A stretch of DNA of 63,469 nt from an uncultured Clostridia bacterium (GCA_934120315.1 CAKOTX010000006.1:1-63469), one strand, 5' to 3'; positions 49,675-58,966 are shown, counted from the first letter of the stretch. The notes: generated by a model not told the origin, from the sequence alone. A program made the numbers and translations.

Positions 49675-52272
49675 TTATTTTCCATAATAACTATCTAACA
49701 ACATTTGTTTAATCTCTGAAACAAGAGGAACTCTAGGGTTAGCAGTAGTACATTGATCTTCAAAAGCTCTATCAGCCAATAAATCAACTTTAGCTAAGAA
49801 TTCCTTTTCATCAACTCCTGCATCTTTAAATGATTTTGGAATATTTAATTCTTCATTCATTTTTCTTACTTCAGCAATTAAAGAATCTACACCTTCTTCA
49901 ACTGTATCTGCCTTTAGTCCTATCTTTTTAGCAATTGTTGCATATTTTTGATTTGCTATATAATATTCATATTTTGGCCAAGATACAAATTTAGTTGGCT
50001 CAGTAGCATTATATCTAATTACATATGGTAATAAAATTGCATTAATTCTACCATGTGGTAAATGGAATTCAGCTCCTATTTTATGTGCCATTGAGTGACA
50101 TACACCTAAAAATGCATTTGTAAAAGCCATACCTGCTATTGTACTTGCATTGTGCATTTTTTCTCTTGCAATTTTGTTATCTCCATGTTCATAAGCTTCT
50201 CTTAAATATTTTACAACTAATTCTGCAGCTTTTTCTGCTAATCCATCTGTATAATCAGATGCCATAACAGAAACATAAGCTTCTAATGCATGTGTCAATA
50301 CATCCATTCCTGTATCTGCTGTAATTGATTTTGGTAAACTCATTACTAAATCAGGGTCTACTATTGCAACATCTGGTGTTAATTCATAATCTGCTAATGG
50401 ATATTTCTTATTTTTTACTTTATCTGTGATTACTGCAAATGATGTTACTTCAGAACCTGTTCCAGATGTGGTTGGAATTGCAACCATTTTCGCTTTTGAG
50501 CCCATTTTAGGGAACTTATAGGTACGTTTACGTATATCCATAAATTTCAATTTTAAGCCTTCTGGATCAGCATCTGGATTTTCATAGAATAACCACATTC
50601 CTTTTGCTGCATCTATTGCACTTCCTCCACCTAATGCAATTATTACATCAGGTTTGAAAATATTCATTGCAGCTAAGCCCTTATTTACTGTATCAAATGA
50701 TGGATCTGGTTCTACTTCACTAAATACTTCACAATGCACGTGATTTTGTCTTTTTCTAATGTGATATAAAATTTTATCAACATATCCAAATTGAACCATT
50801 CCTGGGTCTGTAACTATAAATGCTCTTTCTATGTTTGGCATTTTCTCTAAATATGATATTGAACCAGCTTCAAAATATATTTTTTCAGGTACTTTGAACC
50901 ATTGCATATTAACTCTCCTTTTTGCTACTCTTTTTATATTAATTAAGTTTACACTTGATACATTTGCTGTTGTTGAGTTGCTTCCATAAGATCCACATCC
51001 AAGTGTTAATGATGGCATATTTGTATTATATATGTCTCCTATTGCACCATGTGTTGATGGAGAATTTACAATAATTCTTCCTGCTTTCATTGTTTTTGAA
51101 AATTTCAATATTGTTGCTTTATCTTCTGAATGTATTACTGCTGAATGTCCTAATCCACCATATTCTAGCAATTTTTCTGCTTTTGATATTCCATCTTCAG
51201 AATCATTTACAATATAATATGTTAATACTGGGCTTAATTTTTCTTTAGAGAATGGATATCCTTCTCCAATTCCATCTTCATATACAACTAATACTTTTGT
51301 ATCTTCAGGCACTTCAAATCCCGCTTCTTTTGCAATTGTAGCTGGACTTTGTCCTGGTACATGTGATTTTAATTTATATCCATTTTCAGCATCAAACATG
51401 CTATTTTTTAATTTTTCTTTTTCCTCTGGATTTACAAAATAACATCCAGCTTCTCTCATTAATTTTTCAAACTCTTGATATATATCTTTATCTACTAAAA
51501 CAGCTTGTTCTGATGCACATATCATACCATTATCAAATGATTTTGACATTACTAAATCATTTACTGATGTTTGTAATTTTGCAGTTTTATCTATATAACA
51601 TGGCACATTTCCAGGTCCTACTCCTAATGCTGGTTTTCCACATGAATATGCTGATTTTACCATTCCTGTACCACCTGTTGCTAATATTAGACTTACATCA
51701 GGATGATTCATTAATAATTTTGTTGCTAGTATTGATGGCTCTTCTACCCATAAAATACAATTTTCTGGAGCTCCAGCTTTTACTGCTGCATCTCTTAAAA
51801 TTTTAGCTGCTGCAACACTACATTTTTGTGCAGATGGATGGAATCCAAATACTATTACATTTCTTGTTTTAGCTGCAATTATAGATTTAAACATTGTTGT
51901 TGATGTTGGATTTGTTACTGGTGTTACACCTGCAATTATTCCAACTGGCTCTGCTATTTCTACATATCCATCTTCATCATTTTCTTTTATTATTCCTACT
52001 GTTTTTTCATGTTTTATACTATGATATACATATTCTGTTGCAAACATGTTCTTTGTTATTTTGTCTTCATATATTCCTCTTCCAGTTTCTTCAACAGCCA
52101 TTTTTGCCAATTCCATATGATGCTCTAATCCAGCCATTGACATTGCTTTAGTTATATTATCAACTGTTTCTTGATCTAATTTCATATATTCTTGTGATGC
52201 TATTTTTGCTTTTCTCATTAGTTCATCTATCATTTGCTCTACTTTAACTTCTTCTGAATTCTGATTTTCCAT
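49675..52272 (-). CDS. adhE: Bifunctional aldehyde-alcohol dehydrogenase
   Basis: Reduces acetyl-CoA to acetaldehyde and then ethanol, regenerating NAD+ during fermentation. N-terminal CoA-acylating aldehyde dehydrogenase (residues about 10-440; catalytic Cys in DNGMICASEQAV) and C-terminal iron-dependent alcohol dehydrogenase (about 455-865; GGGSAIDAAKGM for NADH, metal site in CHSMAHKIGAEFHLPHG). Both active sites look intact. ATG 52272 is chosen with AAAGGAAAACGAG upstream. AdhE commonly forms spirosome filaments. Single-gene unit behind its own promoter. Confidence 0.97.
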   Translation of the reverse strand: MENQNSEEVKVEQMIDELMRKAKIASQEYMKLDQETVDNITKAMSMAGLEHHMELAKMAVEETGRGIYEDKITKNMFATEYVYHSIKHEKTVGIIKENDEDGYVEIAEPVGIIAGVTPVTNPTSTTMFKSIIAAKTRNVIVFGFHPSAQKCSVAAAKILRDAAVKAGAPENCILWVEEPSILATKLLMNHPDVSLILATGGTGMVKSAYSCGKPALGVGPGNVPCYIDKTAKLQTSVNDLVMSKSFDNGMICASEQAVLVDKDIYQEFEKLMREAGCYFVNPEEKEKLKNSMFDAENGYKLKSHVPGQSPATIAKEAGFEVPEDTKVLVVYEDGIGEGYPFSKEKLSPVLTYYIVNDSEDGISKAEKLLEYGGLGHSAVIHSEDKATILKFSKTMKAGRIIVNSPSTHGAIGDIYNTNMPSLTLGCGSYGSNSTTANVSSVNLINIKRVAKRRVNMQWFKVPEKIYFEAGSISYLEKMPNIERAFIVTDPGMVQFGYVDKILYHIRKRQNHVHCEVFSEVEPDPSFDTVNKGLAAMNIFKPDVIIALGGGSAIDAAKGMWLFYENPDADPEGLKLKFMDIRKRTYKFPKMGSKAKMVAIPTTSGTGSEVTSFAVITDKVKNKKYPLADYELTPDVAIVDPDLVMSLPKSITADTGMDVLTHALEAYVSVMASDYTDGLAEKAAELVVKYLREAYEHGDNKIAREKMHNASTIAGMAFTNAFLGVCHSMAHKIGAEFHLPHGRINAILLPYVIRYNATEPTKFVSWPKYEYYIANQKYATIAKKIGLKADTVEEGVDSLIAEVRKMNEELNIPKSFKDAGVDEKEFLAKVDLLADRAFEDQCTTANPRVPLVSEIKQMLLDSYYGK

Positions 52273-52337
52273 TTTTTCTCGTTTTCCTTTCATTCTAATT
52301 TGTAATTAGATTTCTTTGGTTTATTTTATCCAATATT

Positions 52338-52365
52338 ATTATATAATATGATAATTTTTTGTCAA
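52338..52365 (-). promoter_or_regulatory. Promoter of adhE
   Basis: TTGACA, 16-base spacer, TATAAT on the minus strand. I looked for a Rex-type palindrome nearby and did not find a convincing one. Confidence 0.65.
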
Positions 52366-52398
52366 TAATTTTTAATAAATTTATAAATTATTATCCAA

Positions 52399-52446
52399 AA
52401 GGAAAAGTGCTGTAAATGCACTTCTGCATCTACAGCACTTTTCCTT
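52399..52446 (-). terminator. Very stable hairpin at the end of the lipoprotein gene
   Basis: A 22-bp stem (AAGGAAAAGTGCTGTAGATG arm) with a GAAG loop, overlapping the stop codon. Only a short T-rich stretch follows. It came in with the G+C-rich gene and marks one edge of that insert. Confidence 0.8.
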
Positions 52447-52855
52447 ATTCCGGTGTTTCGGCGTCCTCTCCAATGCTAGCCAGAACACAGAAGTATTCCT
52501 TAGCATTGTTTTCCTCGTCTCCGTTTTCGTCGCAATCACACATAAACACTTTGGAAGCAGGAGCTGTTAGCTCACATACTTCATCATGCCCACATGCATC
52601 GCATCGGAAGTGGACCGTAAGGACATCTTTCTCATCTTTCAAATGCACCCTACATGCGTACCGTTGGGCTGCATAGAGTCCTGTCCAGGTCATACCCAAC
52701 CCATTGTACGAACTTGCCACCGCAGCATACCCAGATGTCGATGTTAGTTCGGCAAATGCATGCTGGTTGTCTTGGACAAACAGCCCACAAGCAGTTAGGC
52801 ACGTTGCCATAGCAACGATTACGAGCAGCAGGACGGACCGGAAAATGTTTTTCAT
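52445..52855 (-). CDS. G+C-rich predicted lipoprotein, probably horizontally acquired
   Basis: A 136-residue protein with a lipoprotein signal peptide (MKNIFRSVLLLVIVAMATC, then lipobox LTAC). The mature part has a cysteine pattern (YACRV, HFRCDACGHDEVC, FMCDCDENGDEEN), with HFRCDACGHDEVC resembling a small metal- or disulfide-stabilised knuckle, and an acidic end (SIGEDAETPE). Base composition is near half G+C, with codons such as GCC, ACG, CTG and CGG, unlike every neighbour. The ribosome site is GGGGAGG. I know no function; the composition shift covers only about 52400-52925. Confidence 0.8.
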   Translation of the reverse strand: MKNIFRSVLLLVIVAMATCLTACGLFVQDNQHAFAELTSTSGYAAVASSYNGLGMTWTGLYAAQRYACRVHLKDEKDVLTVHFRCDACGHDEVCELTAPASKVFMCDCDENGDEENNAKEYFCVLASIGEDAETPE

Positions 52856-52867
52856 GGCTTACCTCCC

Positions 52868-52925
52868 CATGACTTGCCAGCCTATATCTAGGCTGTGGTG
52901 TGTATCCAGGCGATTTGCCCGGTCG
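52868..52925 (-). promoter_or_regulatory. Structured G+C-rich leader of the lipoprotein gene
   Basis: Between promoter and ribosome site the leader holds CAGCCTA GATA TAGGCTG, a perfect 7-bp hairpin, and a CCGGGC / GCCTGG element before it. No known riboswitch is recognised. Confidence 0.4.
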
Positions 52926-52933
52926 GTAATATT

Positions 52934-52962
52934 ATTATACCACATTTTACATAATTAGTCAA
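52934..52962 (-). promoter_or_regulatory. Promoter of the lipoprotein gene
   Basis: TTGACT, 17-base spacer, TATAAT on the minus strand; the promoter itself is AT-rich like the host genome. Confidence 0.75.
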
Positions 52963-52984
52963 CTTTTTTAAGAAATATTTTCTT

Positions 52985-54916
52985 TTATCCACAAATCTCA
53001 AAATCAATTTGTCTCATCAATTTATTAGCATAAGCCACTCTAATCTTAACTTTATCACCAATTTTATAAACTTTACCTGAATTTTCTCCAATAGCTTGTC
53101 TTGTTTCTTCATTATAAATAAAATATTCATCACCTAATTTTTCATAACGAATTAACCCTTCAACAGTATTATCAAGTTCAACAAATATTCCAAAATTAGT
53201 AACAGATGATACAATTCCTTCATATTCTTCACCAATTTTATTCTCCATAAATTCTGCCTTTTTAATATCTTCTGCTTCTCTTTCTACTTTTGTTGCAACT
53301 CTTTCTCTTTCAGAACAATTTTCGGCTCTCTTTTCAGCTCGTTTCTCATACTTTTTTACCCAGAAATCATTTACCATATAATTTGTTTCCAAATATTTAG
53401 AAATAATTCTATGAATAAATAGATCTGGATATCTTCTTATTGGAGACGTAAAGTGACAATAATATTTGCTTGCAATTCCAAAATGACCTTTATTCTCTGC
53501 CTCATATTTAGCAACTCTTAGTGTTCTTAATATTATATTAGATACTACCTTTTCTTCTTCTTTTCCTTTTACTTCATCAAGAATTTTTGCAAACTCATTT
53601 GGATAAATAATCTCTTCTTTTGAAATTTTTATTTTATATCCAAAATTGTATAATGTCTTATTTAAATCTTTAACTTTATCTAAATCTGGAGCTTCATGAT
53701 TTCTATAAATAAATGGTGCTTGTAACCAATAAAATCTTTCTGCCACTGTTTCATTTGCAATAAGCATAAACTGTTCAATTATCTCGTTGGCAAAATAAGT
53801 TTCATATTTTTTTACATCAATTGCATAACCATTCTCATCAAGTATTATTTTACTTTCAGGAATGTCTAAATTTAAATATCCGTTTTCTCTTCTTTTATCT
53901 TTTAAAATATTTGCAAGTTCTGCCATTAAATCAAAATGAGAAATATATTTTTCATATCTTTTCAATATTTTTCCATCAGATCTATCTAATATTTTTTGAA
54001 CATCTGTATATGACATTCTTTCTGTTACTCTTATTACAGCTTTATAAATATCTGATGATACCACTTTTGCCTTTGGTGTTATTTCCATTGAGCATGATAA
54101 AGTAAATCTATCTTCTCCTGCATTTAAACTACATATTCCATTTGAAAGTTCTCTTGGAAGCATTGGAATTACTCTACCTAACATATAAATACTTGTTCCT
54201 CTTAAATATGCTTCTTTATCAAGTTCAGTTTTTTCTCTTACATAATTACTTACATCTGCAATATGGACATCTAATCTATAATTTCCGTTTGGCAATTTTT
54301 CAACATGAATTGCATCATCTAAGTCTTTAGCATCTTCACCATCAATTGTAAATATTATGTCTTGGCGTAAATCTTTTCTACCTTCCAAATTTTTCTCATT
54401 AATTTTATTTCCAAATGCTCTTGCTTCTTTTAAAACTTCTTCTGGAAATTCATTTGGAAGTTCATACTGTTTTATTAATGAAAGCATATCAATTCCTGCC
54501 TCATTAACTCCTCCCAAAATTTCAATTATTTCTCCTTCTGCATTTTTCCCTTTTTCAGGATATTTAATTATTTTTACTATTACTTTTTGATTATTTCTTG
54601 CTTTTCCCCAATGTGACTTGGAAATAAATATATCTGTTCCAAAATTTTTGTCATCAGGAACAACAAATCCAAAGTTTCTATTTTTTTGAAATGTTCCAAC
54701 AACAGTATCTTTCTCATGCCTAACTATTTTTACTATTTTCCCCTCTGCTTTTTTATCAGCTTCTTTTTCTGATGTTATCTTAATTGCAACAGTATCTCCA
54801 TTTAAAGCATTATAAGAATTTTCTTTTGATATATATATTTCCTCTTCTTGGCCTTCTAATTTTACAAATCCAAAGCCTTTTTGATTTTTTCTATATGTTC
54901 CAATTTCTTCTTTCAT
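52985..54916 (-). CDS. rnr: Ribonuclease R
   Basis: Processive 3'-5' exoribonuclease that degrades structured RNA. Order of domains: cold-shock domains (residues about 1-130), RNB catalytic domain (about 165-490; DGEDAKDLDDAIHVEKL with the acidic metal site, RYPDLFIHRII), C-terminal S1 domain (about 545-630; GIVSSVTNFGIFVELDNTVEGLI). At 643 residues it is shorter than many RNase R proteins because it lacks the N-terminal helix-turn-helix and long basic tail. AGGAGTGAG precedes the ATG. secG is just upstream behind a terminator, the usual secG-rnr pairing (smpB is not in the window). Confidence 0.94.
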   Translation of the reverse strand: MKEEIGTYRKNQKGFGFVKLEGQEEEIYISKENSYNALNGDTVAIKITSEKEADKKAEGKIVKIVRHEKDTVVGTFQKNRNFGFVVPDDKNFGTDIFISKSHWGKARNNQKVIVKIIKYPEKGKNAEGEIIEILGGVNEAGIDMLSLIKQYELPNEFPEEVLKEARAFGNKINEKNLEGRKDLRQDIIFTIDGEDAKDLDDAIHVEKLPNGNYRLDVHIADVSNYVREKTELDKEAYLRGTSIYMLGRVIPMLPRELSNGICSLNAGEDRFTLSCSMEITPKAKVVSSDIYKAVIRVTERMSYTDVQKILDRSDGKILKRYEKYISHFDLMAELANILKDKRRENGYLNLDIPESKIILDENGYAIDVKKYETYFANEIIEQFMLIANETVAERFYWLQAPFIYRNHEAPDLDKVKDLNKTLYNFGYKIKISKEEIIYPNEFAKILDEVKGKEEEKVVSNIILRTLRVAKYEAENKGHFGIASKYYCHFTSPIRRYPDLFIHRIISKYLETNYMVNDFWVKKYEKRAEKRAENCSERERVATKVEREAEDIKKAEFMENKIGEEYEGIVSSVTNFGIFVELDNTVEGLIRYEKLGDEYFIYNEETRQAIGENSGKVYKIGDKVKIRVAYANKLMRQIDFEICG

Positions 54917-54937
54917 TCTTTTCTCACTCCTAAATAC

Positions 54938-54970
54938 AAAAAAATAAGACAGTTTTGAACCGTCCTATTC
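54938..54970 (-). terminator. Terminator of secG
   Basis: AATAGGACGGT / ACTGTCTTATT stem (with G-U pairs) and T7 tract on the minus strand between secG and rnr. Confidence 0.8.
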
Positions 54971-54972
54971 TA

Positions 54973-55221
54973 CTATGCTATGTATATAATTGAAAGTGCA
55001 ATTGTTACAATTACAAAAGCTATACCTAATATAATTGTCCATTTTTTTTGCATACCTTCTTTGGTTCTACCTTTATTTTTTTCAAAGAAATTATTTGTAG
55101 ATGAACCTGTTATTGTTGATGATAGTCCTGCATCATCTTTTGATTGAATCATTGCTAATATTGTTAAAACTAAACATATAATCAAATCCACTACTACTAA
55201 TATTATTTTTACTACTTGCAT
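54973..55221 (-). CDS. secG: Preprotein translocase subunit SecG
   Basis: An 82-residue membrane protein with two hydrophobic helices (about 3-23 and 60-80) and the conserved loop QSKDDAGLSSTITGSSTNNFF, typical of SecG. It assists SecYEG-dependent export. Upstream of rnr as in many Firmicutes; AGGAGG before ATG. Confidence 0.92.
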   Translation of the reverse strand: MQVVKIILVVVDLIICLVLTILAMIQSKDDAGLSSTITGSSTNNFFEKNKGRTKEGMQKKWTIILGIAFVIVTIALSIIYIA

Positions 55222-55284
55222 TTAGTATTCCTCCTAACGGTTTTATTATTCGTTTTTATACTAAGATATTTTACCATATAACTA

Positions 55285-55971
55285 CTAAAAAATCAATGCT
55301 AGAACGCTAAAAATCACAAATTTTATCATTATATTTATAAAAAGACTACAATTTGTTCCTTTTATACATCCACTATTTAATTGTTTAAAACCTTTTACTA
55401 CTTCATTAATTTCTTGCTCTATAGCTTTTGGTTGTTTTTCCATATATTCTTTAGCTATAAATTCAGCCTTTATCATCGCATCATTTTCTAAAAATACTCT
55501 GACCACATAATAAATAAAGCTTAATATTAATAAGATATTAGCATATATCATTTCGTTTGAAAGCTTTTTAAATATCACTAATCCACAAATTATTATCCAA
55601 TATAAAAAATATATATTTGAATAAATAAAATTAAATATTAAAATTTTTCTATCCTGTATTGAGTGTAAACATTCATGTGCTATAGTTTGAATTCTTGTAA
55701 AACTACCATGTGTATTTCCTACTAATATTTTATCTTGAATGGCTATATATAATGTTGTATCTGATTCAACATTTTCTTCAATTTTAGTTGTGTTATTTCC
55801 TAACATATTTAAAATACTTTTACATATTTCTTTATTTTCAGGATATTTATCAGCAATTTTATTAAGTTTAGAATTATTTGCAACTTTAGTTAATTCTTTA
55901 ACATTCATTCCCATAAAGAAATATATAATTACTATAGCAATTATTGCTATTATTATAATAACTAGTTCCAT
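55285..55971 (-). CDS. Membrane zinc metallopeptidase-like protein
   Basis: About 228 residues: N-terminal helix (residues 1-20), a cytoplasmic or outer segment with the HExxH motif QTIAHECLHSIQD near residue 100, then two or three membrane helices (about 115-135, 145-162, 205-225). The arrangement recalls the YugP-type family of putative membrane peptidases, which usually carry HEVGHA; the motif variant here is less canonical. A Cys-rich GCIKGTNCSLF precedes the last helix. ATG 55971 with AAAGGAAAA is preferred to an upstream ATG. Neighbour ylbF is 53 bases upstream. Confidence 0.7.
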   Translation of the reverse strand: MELVIIIIAIIAIVIIYFFMGMNVKELTKVANNSKLNKIADKYPENKEICKSILNMLGNNTTKIEENVESDTTLYIAIQDKILVGNTHGSFTRIQTIAHECLHSIQDRKILIFNFIYSNIYFLYWIIICGLVIFKKLSNEMIYANILLILSFIYYVVRVFLENDAMIKAEFIAKEYMEKQPKAIEQEINEVVKGFKQLNSGCIKGTNCSLFINIMIKFVIFSVLALIF

Positions 55972-56023
55972 ATCTTTTTCCTTTCTCTTCAATATGTTCC
56001 TAATTACATTAAAATCAATTCTT

Positions 56024-56359
56024 TTATTTTAATAGGCTTTGCACTGCTTCTCCTATTATTCTATTTACATCTGTTATCAATAAATTAAATTTCATTTCTG
56101 CATCAAAATATCTACTAGCCTCTTCGTTTTGGATCAATTCTCCATATAGTTCTTGTACACGTTTTAATTTTTCTACATCATCTTTCCCTGTCTGTAATGC
56201 TACTATTTGAGCTTCATATCTTGATTTTTCGAATTCATCTATTTTTTGCTTTAATTCAAAATTCAAATTTATAGTTTGCTTTGCAATCTGATATGTAACA
56301 TATTCTTCAGATTGTTTTATCTCTTGAGCTAGTTGATTTGCTGTATCATATACACTCAT
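56024..56359 (-). CDS. YlbF/YmcA-family regulator
   Basis: A 111-residue helical protein of the YlbF family (MSVYDTANQLAQEIKQSEEYVTYQIAKQ start, central QTGKDDVEKLKRVQEL). In Bacillus the YlbF-YmcA-YaaT complex with an Fe-S cluster affects RNase Y-dependent mRNA processing, competence and sporulation; only this member is in the window. AGAAGGTGG precedes the ATG. Confidence 0.85.
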   Translation of the reverse strand: MSVYDTANQLAQEIKQSEEYVTYQIAKQTINLNFELKQKIDEFEKSRYEAQIVALQTGKDDVEKLKRVQELYGELIQNEEASRYFDAEMKFNLLITDVNRIIGEAVQSLLK

Positions 56360-56379
56360 TTATTTCCCACCTTCTAATA

Positions 56380-56414
56380 TTAAAATAGCTGCATATAAAT
56401 TATGCAGCTGTTTC
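56380..56414 (-). terminator. Terminator of the glycosyltransferase gene
   Basis: AAACAGCTGCATA / TATGCAGCTATTTT hairpin on the minus strand, directly after the stop codon. Confidence 0.82.
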
Positions 56415-56419
56415 ACATT

Positions 56420-57712
56420 TTATGCATATGCTTGACGTTTTTTGAAAGATAAAAGATTTGTTATCTCTTTTTCTGTTCCTTTTGCTTTCTTTGCTTTTTG
56501 AGCTTTTTCTTGTTCTAATTGTTTTCTTTGTCTTTCTGCCATTGTTTCACATATTGCCTTTTGATATGTAAAATGTGTATCTTGAGCTATTTTGCCCCAG
56601 TTATATTCATTTTTTACTTTTGCTTTTGCCTTTTTTACTATATTAGCACACAATTCTGGATTGAATAATAATTCTAGTATTGAATCTGCTATTGAATTTG
56701 GATTTCCACAGTAACTCTTCATTCCTGTTTCTCTATGTTCTACAATTTCTCCTAATCCACCAGCATCTGATACTACTATTGGTCTTTCTGCTAACATTCC
56801 TTCTAGTGCTACAATTCCAAATGGTTCATATGTACTTGGAAATACTGATATATCTGCTGCTTTGTACATTTTCTCTACATCTTTTCCATTCATGTATCCT
56901 GCAAAATATACTTTATCTCCTAAACCTAATGCATCTGCTTCTGCTCTTAATTCATCTAGCATTCCACCTCTACCAGCTATTACTAACTTAGCATCATGAT
57001 ATCCTGCTAAAACCTTTGGCATTGCTGCGATTAGATGTTGTATTCCTTTTTCATATACTAATCTTCCCATGAATAATATTATTTTTTCATTATCCATTGC
57101 ATATCTTCTTCTAAATGTGTAATCTCTTTCCATTCCTGAGAATTTGTTTAAGTTTACACCATTTGCAACTACATTTATTTTTTCAAATGGTAATCCAAAT
57201 AATCTTTGGATCTCACCTTTCATATAGTTACTGTTAACAATTACTTCCGTTGCTTCATATGTAAGCATCCATTCTGTATCATTTATATATCTTTGAGTTT
57301 CATCATGTATTCCACTGTTTCTTCCAGCTTCTGTTGCATGTATTGTTGCTACAATTGGGATATTATATGAATTTTTAATTGTTTTAGCTGCATTAGCAAC
57401 TAACCAATCATGTGCATGTATCACATCAAAATTTCCTTGTTCTGCTATAAGCTGATTTACTTTTGTCACCATGTTAAAATTCAATTGCATAATCCAATCT
57501 ATAAAATTATTTGGATTTATCATGTAATTATCTACTCTGTATACTTTAACTCCTTTATCATCTTCAAAATATGGAGTTTCTCCTTCTCTGTATGTTACTA
57601 CAGTTACTTCATGGCCATCTTTTATTAATCTGTGTGATAGGTCATATACTACTCTTGCTATTCCACCTACTACTCTTGGTGGATACTCCCATGTTAGCAT
57701 CAATATTTTCAT
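56420..57712 (-). CDS. GT4-family glycosyltransferase (glycogen synthase-like)
   Basis: A 430-residue retaining glycosyltransferase with GT-B fold. The N-terminal MKILMLTWEYPPRVVGGIARV with its glycine pair resembles archaeal-type glycogen synthases and related GT4 enzymes; the C-terminal domain has FMGRLVYEKGIQHLI and the EX7E motif EPFGIVALE. Donor is probably ADP- or UDP-glucose, acceptor unknown. A lysine-rich tail (EQEKAQKAKKAKGTEKE) is unusual. No glg genes are nearby, so a storage polysaccharide role is not supported by context. AAAGGGG precedes the ATG. Confidence 0.85.
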   Translation of the reverse strand: MKILMLTWEYPPRVVGGIARVVYDLSHRLIKDGHEVTVVTYREGETPYFEDDKGVKVYRVDNYMINPNNFIDWIMQLNFNMVTKVNQLIAEQGNFDVIHAHDWLVANAAKTIKNSYNIPIVATIHATEAGRNSGIHDETQRYINDTEWMLTYEATEVIVNSNYMKGEIQRLFGLPFEKINVVANGVNLNKFSGMERDYTFRRRYAMDNEKIILFMGRLVYEKGIQHLIAAMPKVLAGYHDAKLVIAGRGGMLDELRAEADALGLGDKVYFAGYMNGKDVEKMYKAADISVFPSTYEPFGIVALEGMLAERPIVVSDAGGLGEIVEHRETGMKSYCGNPNSIADSILELLFNPELCANIVKKAKAKVKNEYNWGKIAQDTHFTYQKAICETMAERQRKQLEQEKAQKAKKAKGTEKEITNLLSFKKRQAYA

Positions 57713-57861
57713 TGATATACCCCTTTCTTAAGTTCCATCTTCTTTTGTTCTTTATTTGAGCTTAACTTAATATATTGTATACAAAATATTTCAAATTGTA
57801 AATAACTTTTTCAAAAAATTTTCTTTTTTTTCTAATTATTCTATTTTTTGACTATTTACGA

Positions 57862-57902
57862 CAAAAAAATAAATGAGATACCTTAATATCTCATTTATTT
57901 TT
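57862..57902 (-). terminator. Terminator of the 89-residue protein gene
   Basis: AAATAAATGAGATA / TATCTCATTTATTT stem with flanking T-run on the minus strand. Confidence 0.88.
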
Positions 57903-58172
57903 TCATTCTCTATCTATTCCTTCTTTTCTACTAGATCTTGAAACTTCTGGAGCATTTTGAATTCTTCCCGTTGAAAATTTTCTTACTTTCTTTTTATTTC
58001 CCTTTTTAGCATCTTTTCCAGAAAATTCATCCCAACTTAAACCTTTCATTGATTCATTTAAAGCTTTTGTGGCTTCTTCGCTTAGTCCTACCTCTCCACA
58101 CAAAACTTTAAAACTTTTTTCTTCTGGCTTTGGCTCTATAAAATTATTTATTAAATCTTTAAATACTCCCAT
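57903..58172 (-). CDS. Small basic protein, unknown function, with unusual ribosome site
   Basis: An 89-residue soluble protein, not recognised: helical N-terminal half (MGVFKDLINNFIEPKPEEK, then LSEEATKALNESMKGLSWDEFSG) and a very basic tail (KKGNKKKVRKFSTGRI). It could bind RNA or DNA. The Shine-Dalgarno GAGGAG is 22 bases before the ATG; between them TATCC-TACG-GGATA forms a hairpin with a cUACGg tetraloop, which would reduce the effective spacing to about eight bases. No better start exists in the frame. Confidence 0.7.
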   Translation of the reverse strand: MGVFKDLINNFIEPKPEEKSFKVLCGEVGLSEEATKALNESMKGLSWDEFSGKDAKKGNKKKVRKFSTGRIQNAPEVSRSSRKEGIDRE

Positions 58173-58180
58173 TTTTTTGA

Positions 58181-58194
58181 TATCCCGTAGGATA
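58181..58194 (-). promoter_or_regulatory. cUACGg hairpin between ribosome site and ATG
   Basis: TATCC TACG GGATA: five base pairs closed by C-G over a UNCG tetraloop, placed exactly between GAGGAG (58195-58200) and the ATG (58172). Confidence 0.65.
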
Positions 58195-58273
58195 CTCCTC
58201 TCTTTTTTATAAAATACATAAGTATTATATCATAGTTTTAGAAATAAATCAAGCTTTTTTCCATAATTTGTAT

Positions 58274-58966
58274 TTAATTTATGAATTTTTTAATAATCTC
58301 TGCACATCTATGTGAAGCTTTTTGTAAATATTGTTCAAAAGTTATTGCATTATTTCCATTTGGACTGTCTGATATTCCTCTTATTACTATAAAAGGAATA
58401 TTATCTAACTTACAAACTTGTGCAATTGCAGCCCCTTCCATTTCAATTGCATCAGCATCAAACTTATCTTTAATTTTATTTTTCATTGAAAGTTCAGTGC
58501 AAAAAATATCTCCTGATGCTATTGTACCAATTTTGATTTTAAATTCATTATCTTTTAATTGCTCAGCAATTTCTTCTATTTTCTCTACAAGCTCTTTATC
58601 ACTTTCCATATATTGTCCCACATTACTTATAAATCCTTTTGGATGATCAAATGCAGTTATATCAAAATCATGTTGAACTAATTTCTTTCCAATTACAATA
58701 TCTCCTATATCTAAATCATCTTTTGCAGATGCTGCAGAACCAATATTTATAACAACATCTATTTTAAAATTATCAATTAATATTTGTGTAGTTCTTGCTG
58801 CATTAACCTTTCCTACCCCTGCTTGTACTAATATTACTTCACTTTTATTTATTATACCCTTTATAAATTTTAATTCATATATTTGTGTTTCTATTCTATC
58901 TTGCATTATATTTTCTATTTCTTTCATTTCTTCTTGCATTGCTGCAATTATCCCATATCTATTCAT
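58274..58966 (-). CDS. mtnN: 5'-methylthioadenosine/S-adenosylhomocysteine nucleosidase
   Basis: Cleaves MTA and SAH to adenine and the thioribose sugars, recycling by-products of SAM use. A 230-residue PNP-fold protein with IGSAASAKDDLDIGDIVIG, the substrate-binding Glu in DAIEMEGAAIAQVC and the catalytic Asp in RGISDSPNG. AGAGGAG precedes the ATG. No luxS follows. Transcribed on the minus strand with 101 bases between it and the small basic gene. Confidence 0.95.
   Translation of the reverse strand: MNRYGIIAAMQEEMKEIENIMQDRIETQIYELKFIKGIINKSEVILVQAGVGKVNAARTTQILIDNFKIDVVINIGSAASAKDDLDIGDIVIGKKLVQHDFDITAFDHPKGFISNVGQYMESDKELVEKIEEIAEQLKDNEFKIKIGTIASGDIFCTELSMKNKIKDKFDADAIEMEGAAIAQVCKLDNIPFIVIRGISDSPNGNNAITFEQYLQKASHRCAEIIKKFIN

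Noticed and set aside
52272..52400. Rex redox operator upstream of adhE
   Set aside because: I looked for a TTGTGA/TTGTTAA-type palindrome overlapping the promoter and found only generic AT-rich sequence.
38070..52446. Prophage or integrative element spanning the accessory region
   Set aside because: No integrase, transposase, relaxase, phage structural gene or att duplication was seen; only composition and gene content suggest an accessory nature.
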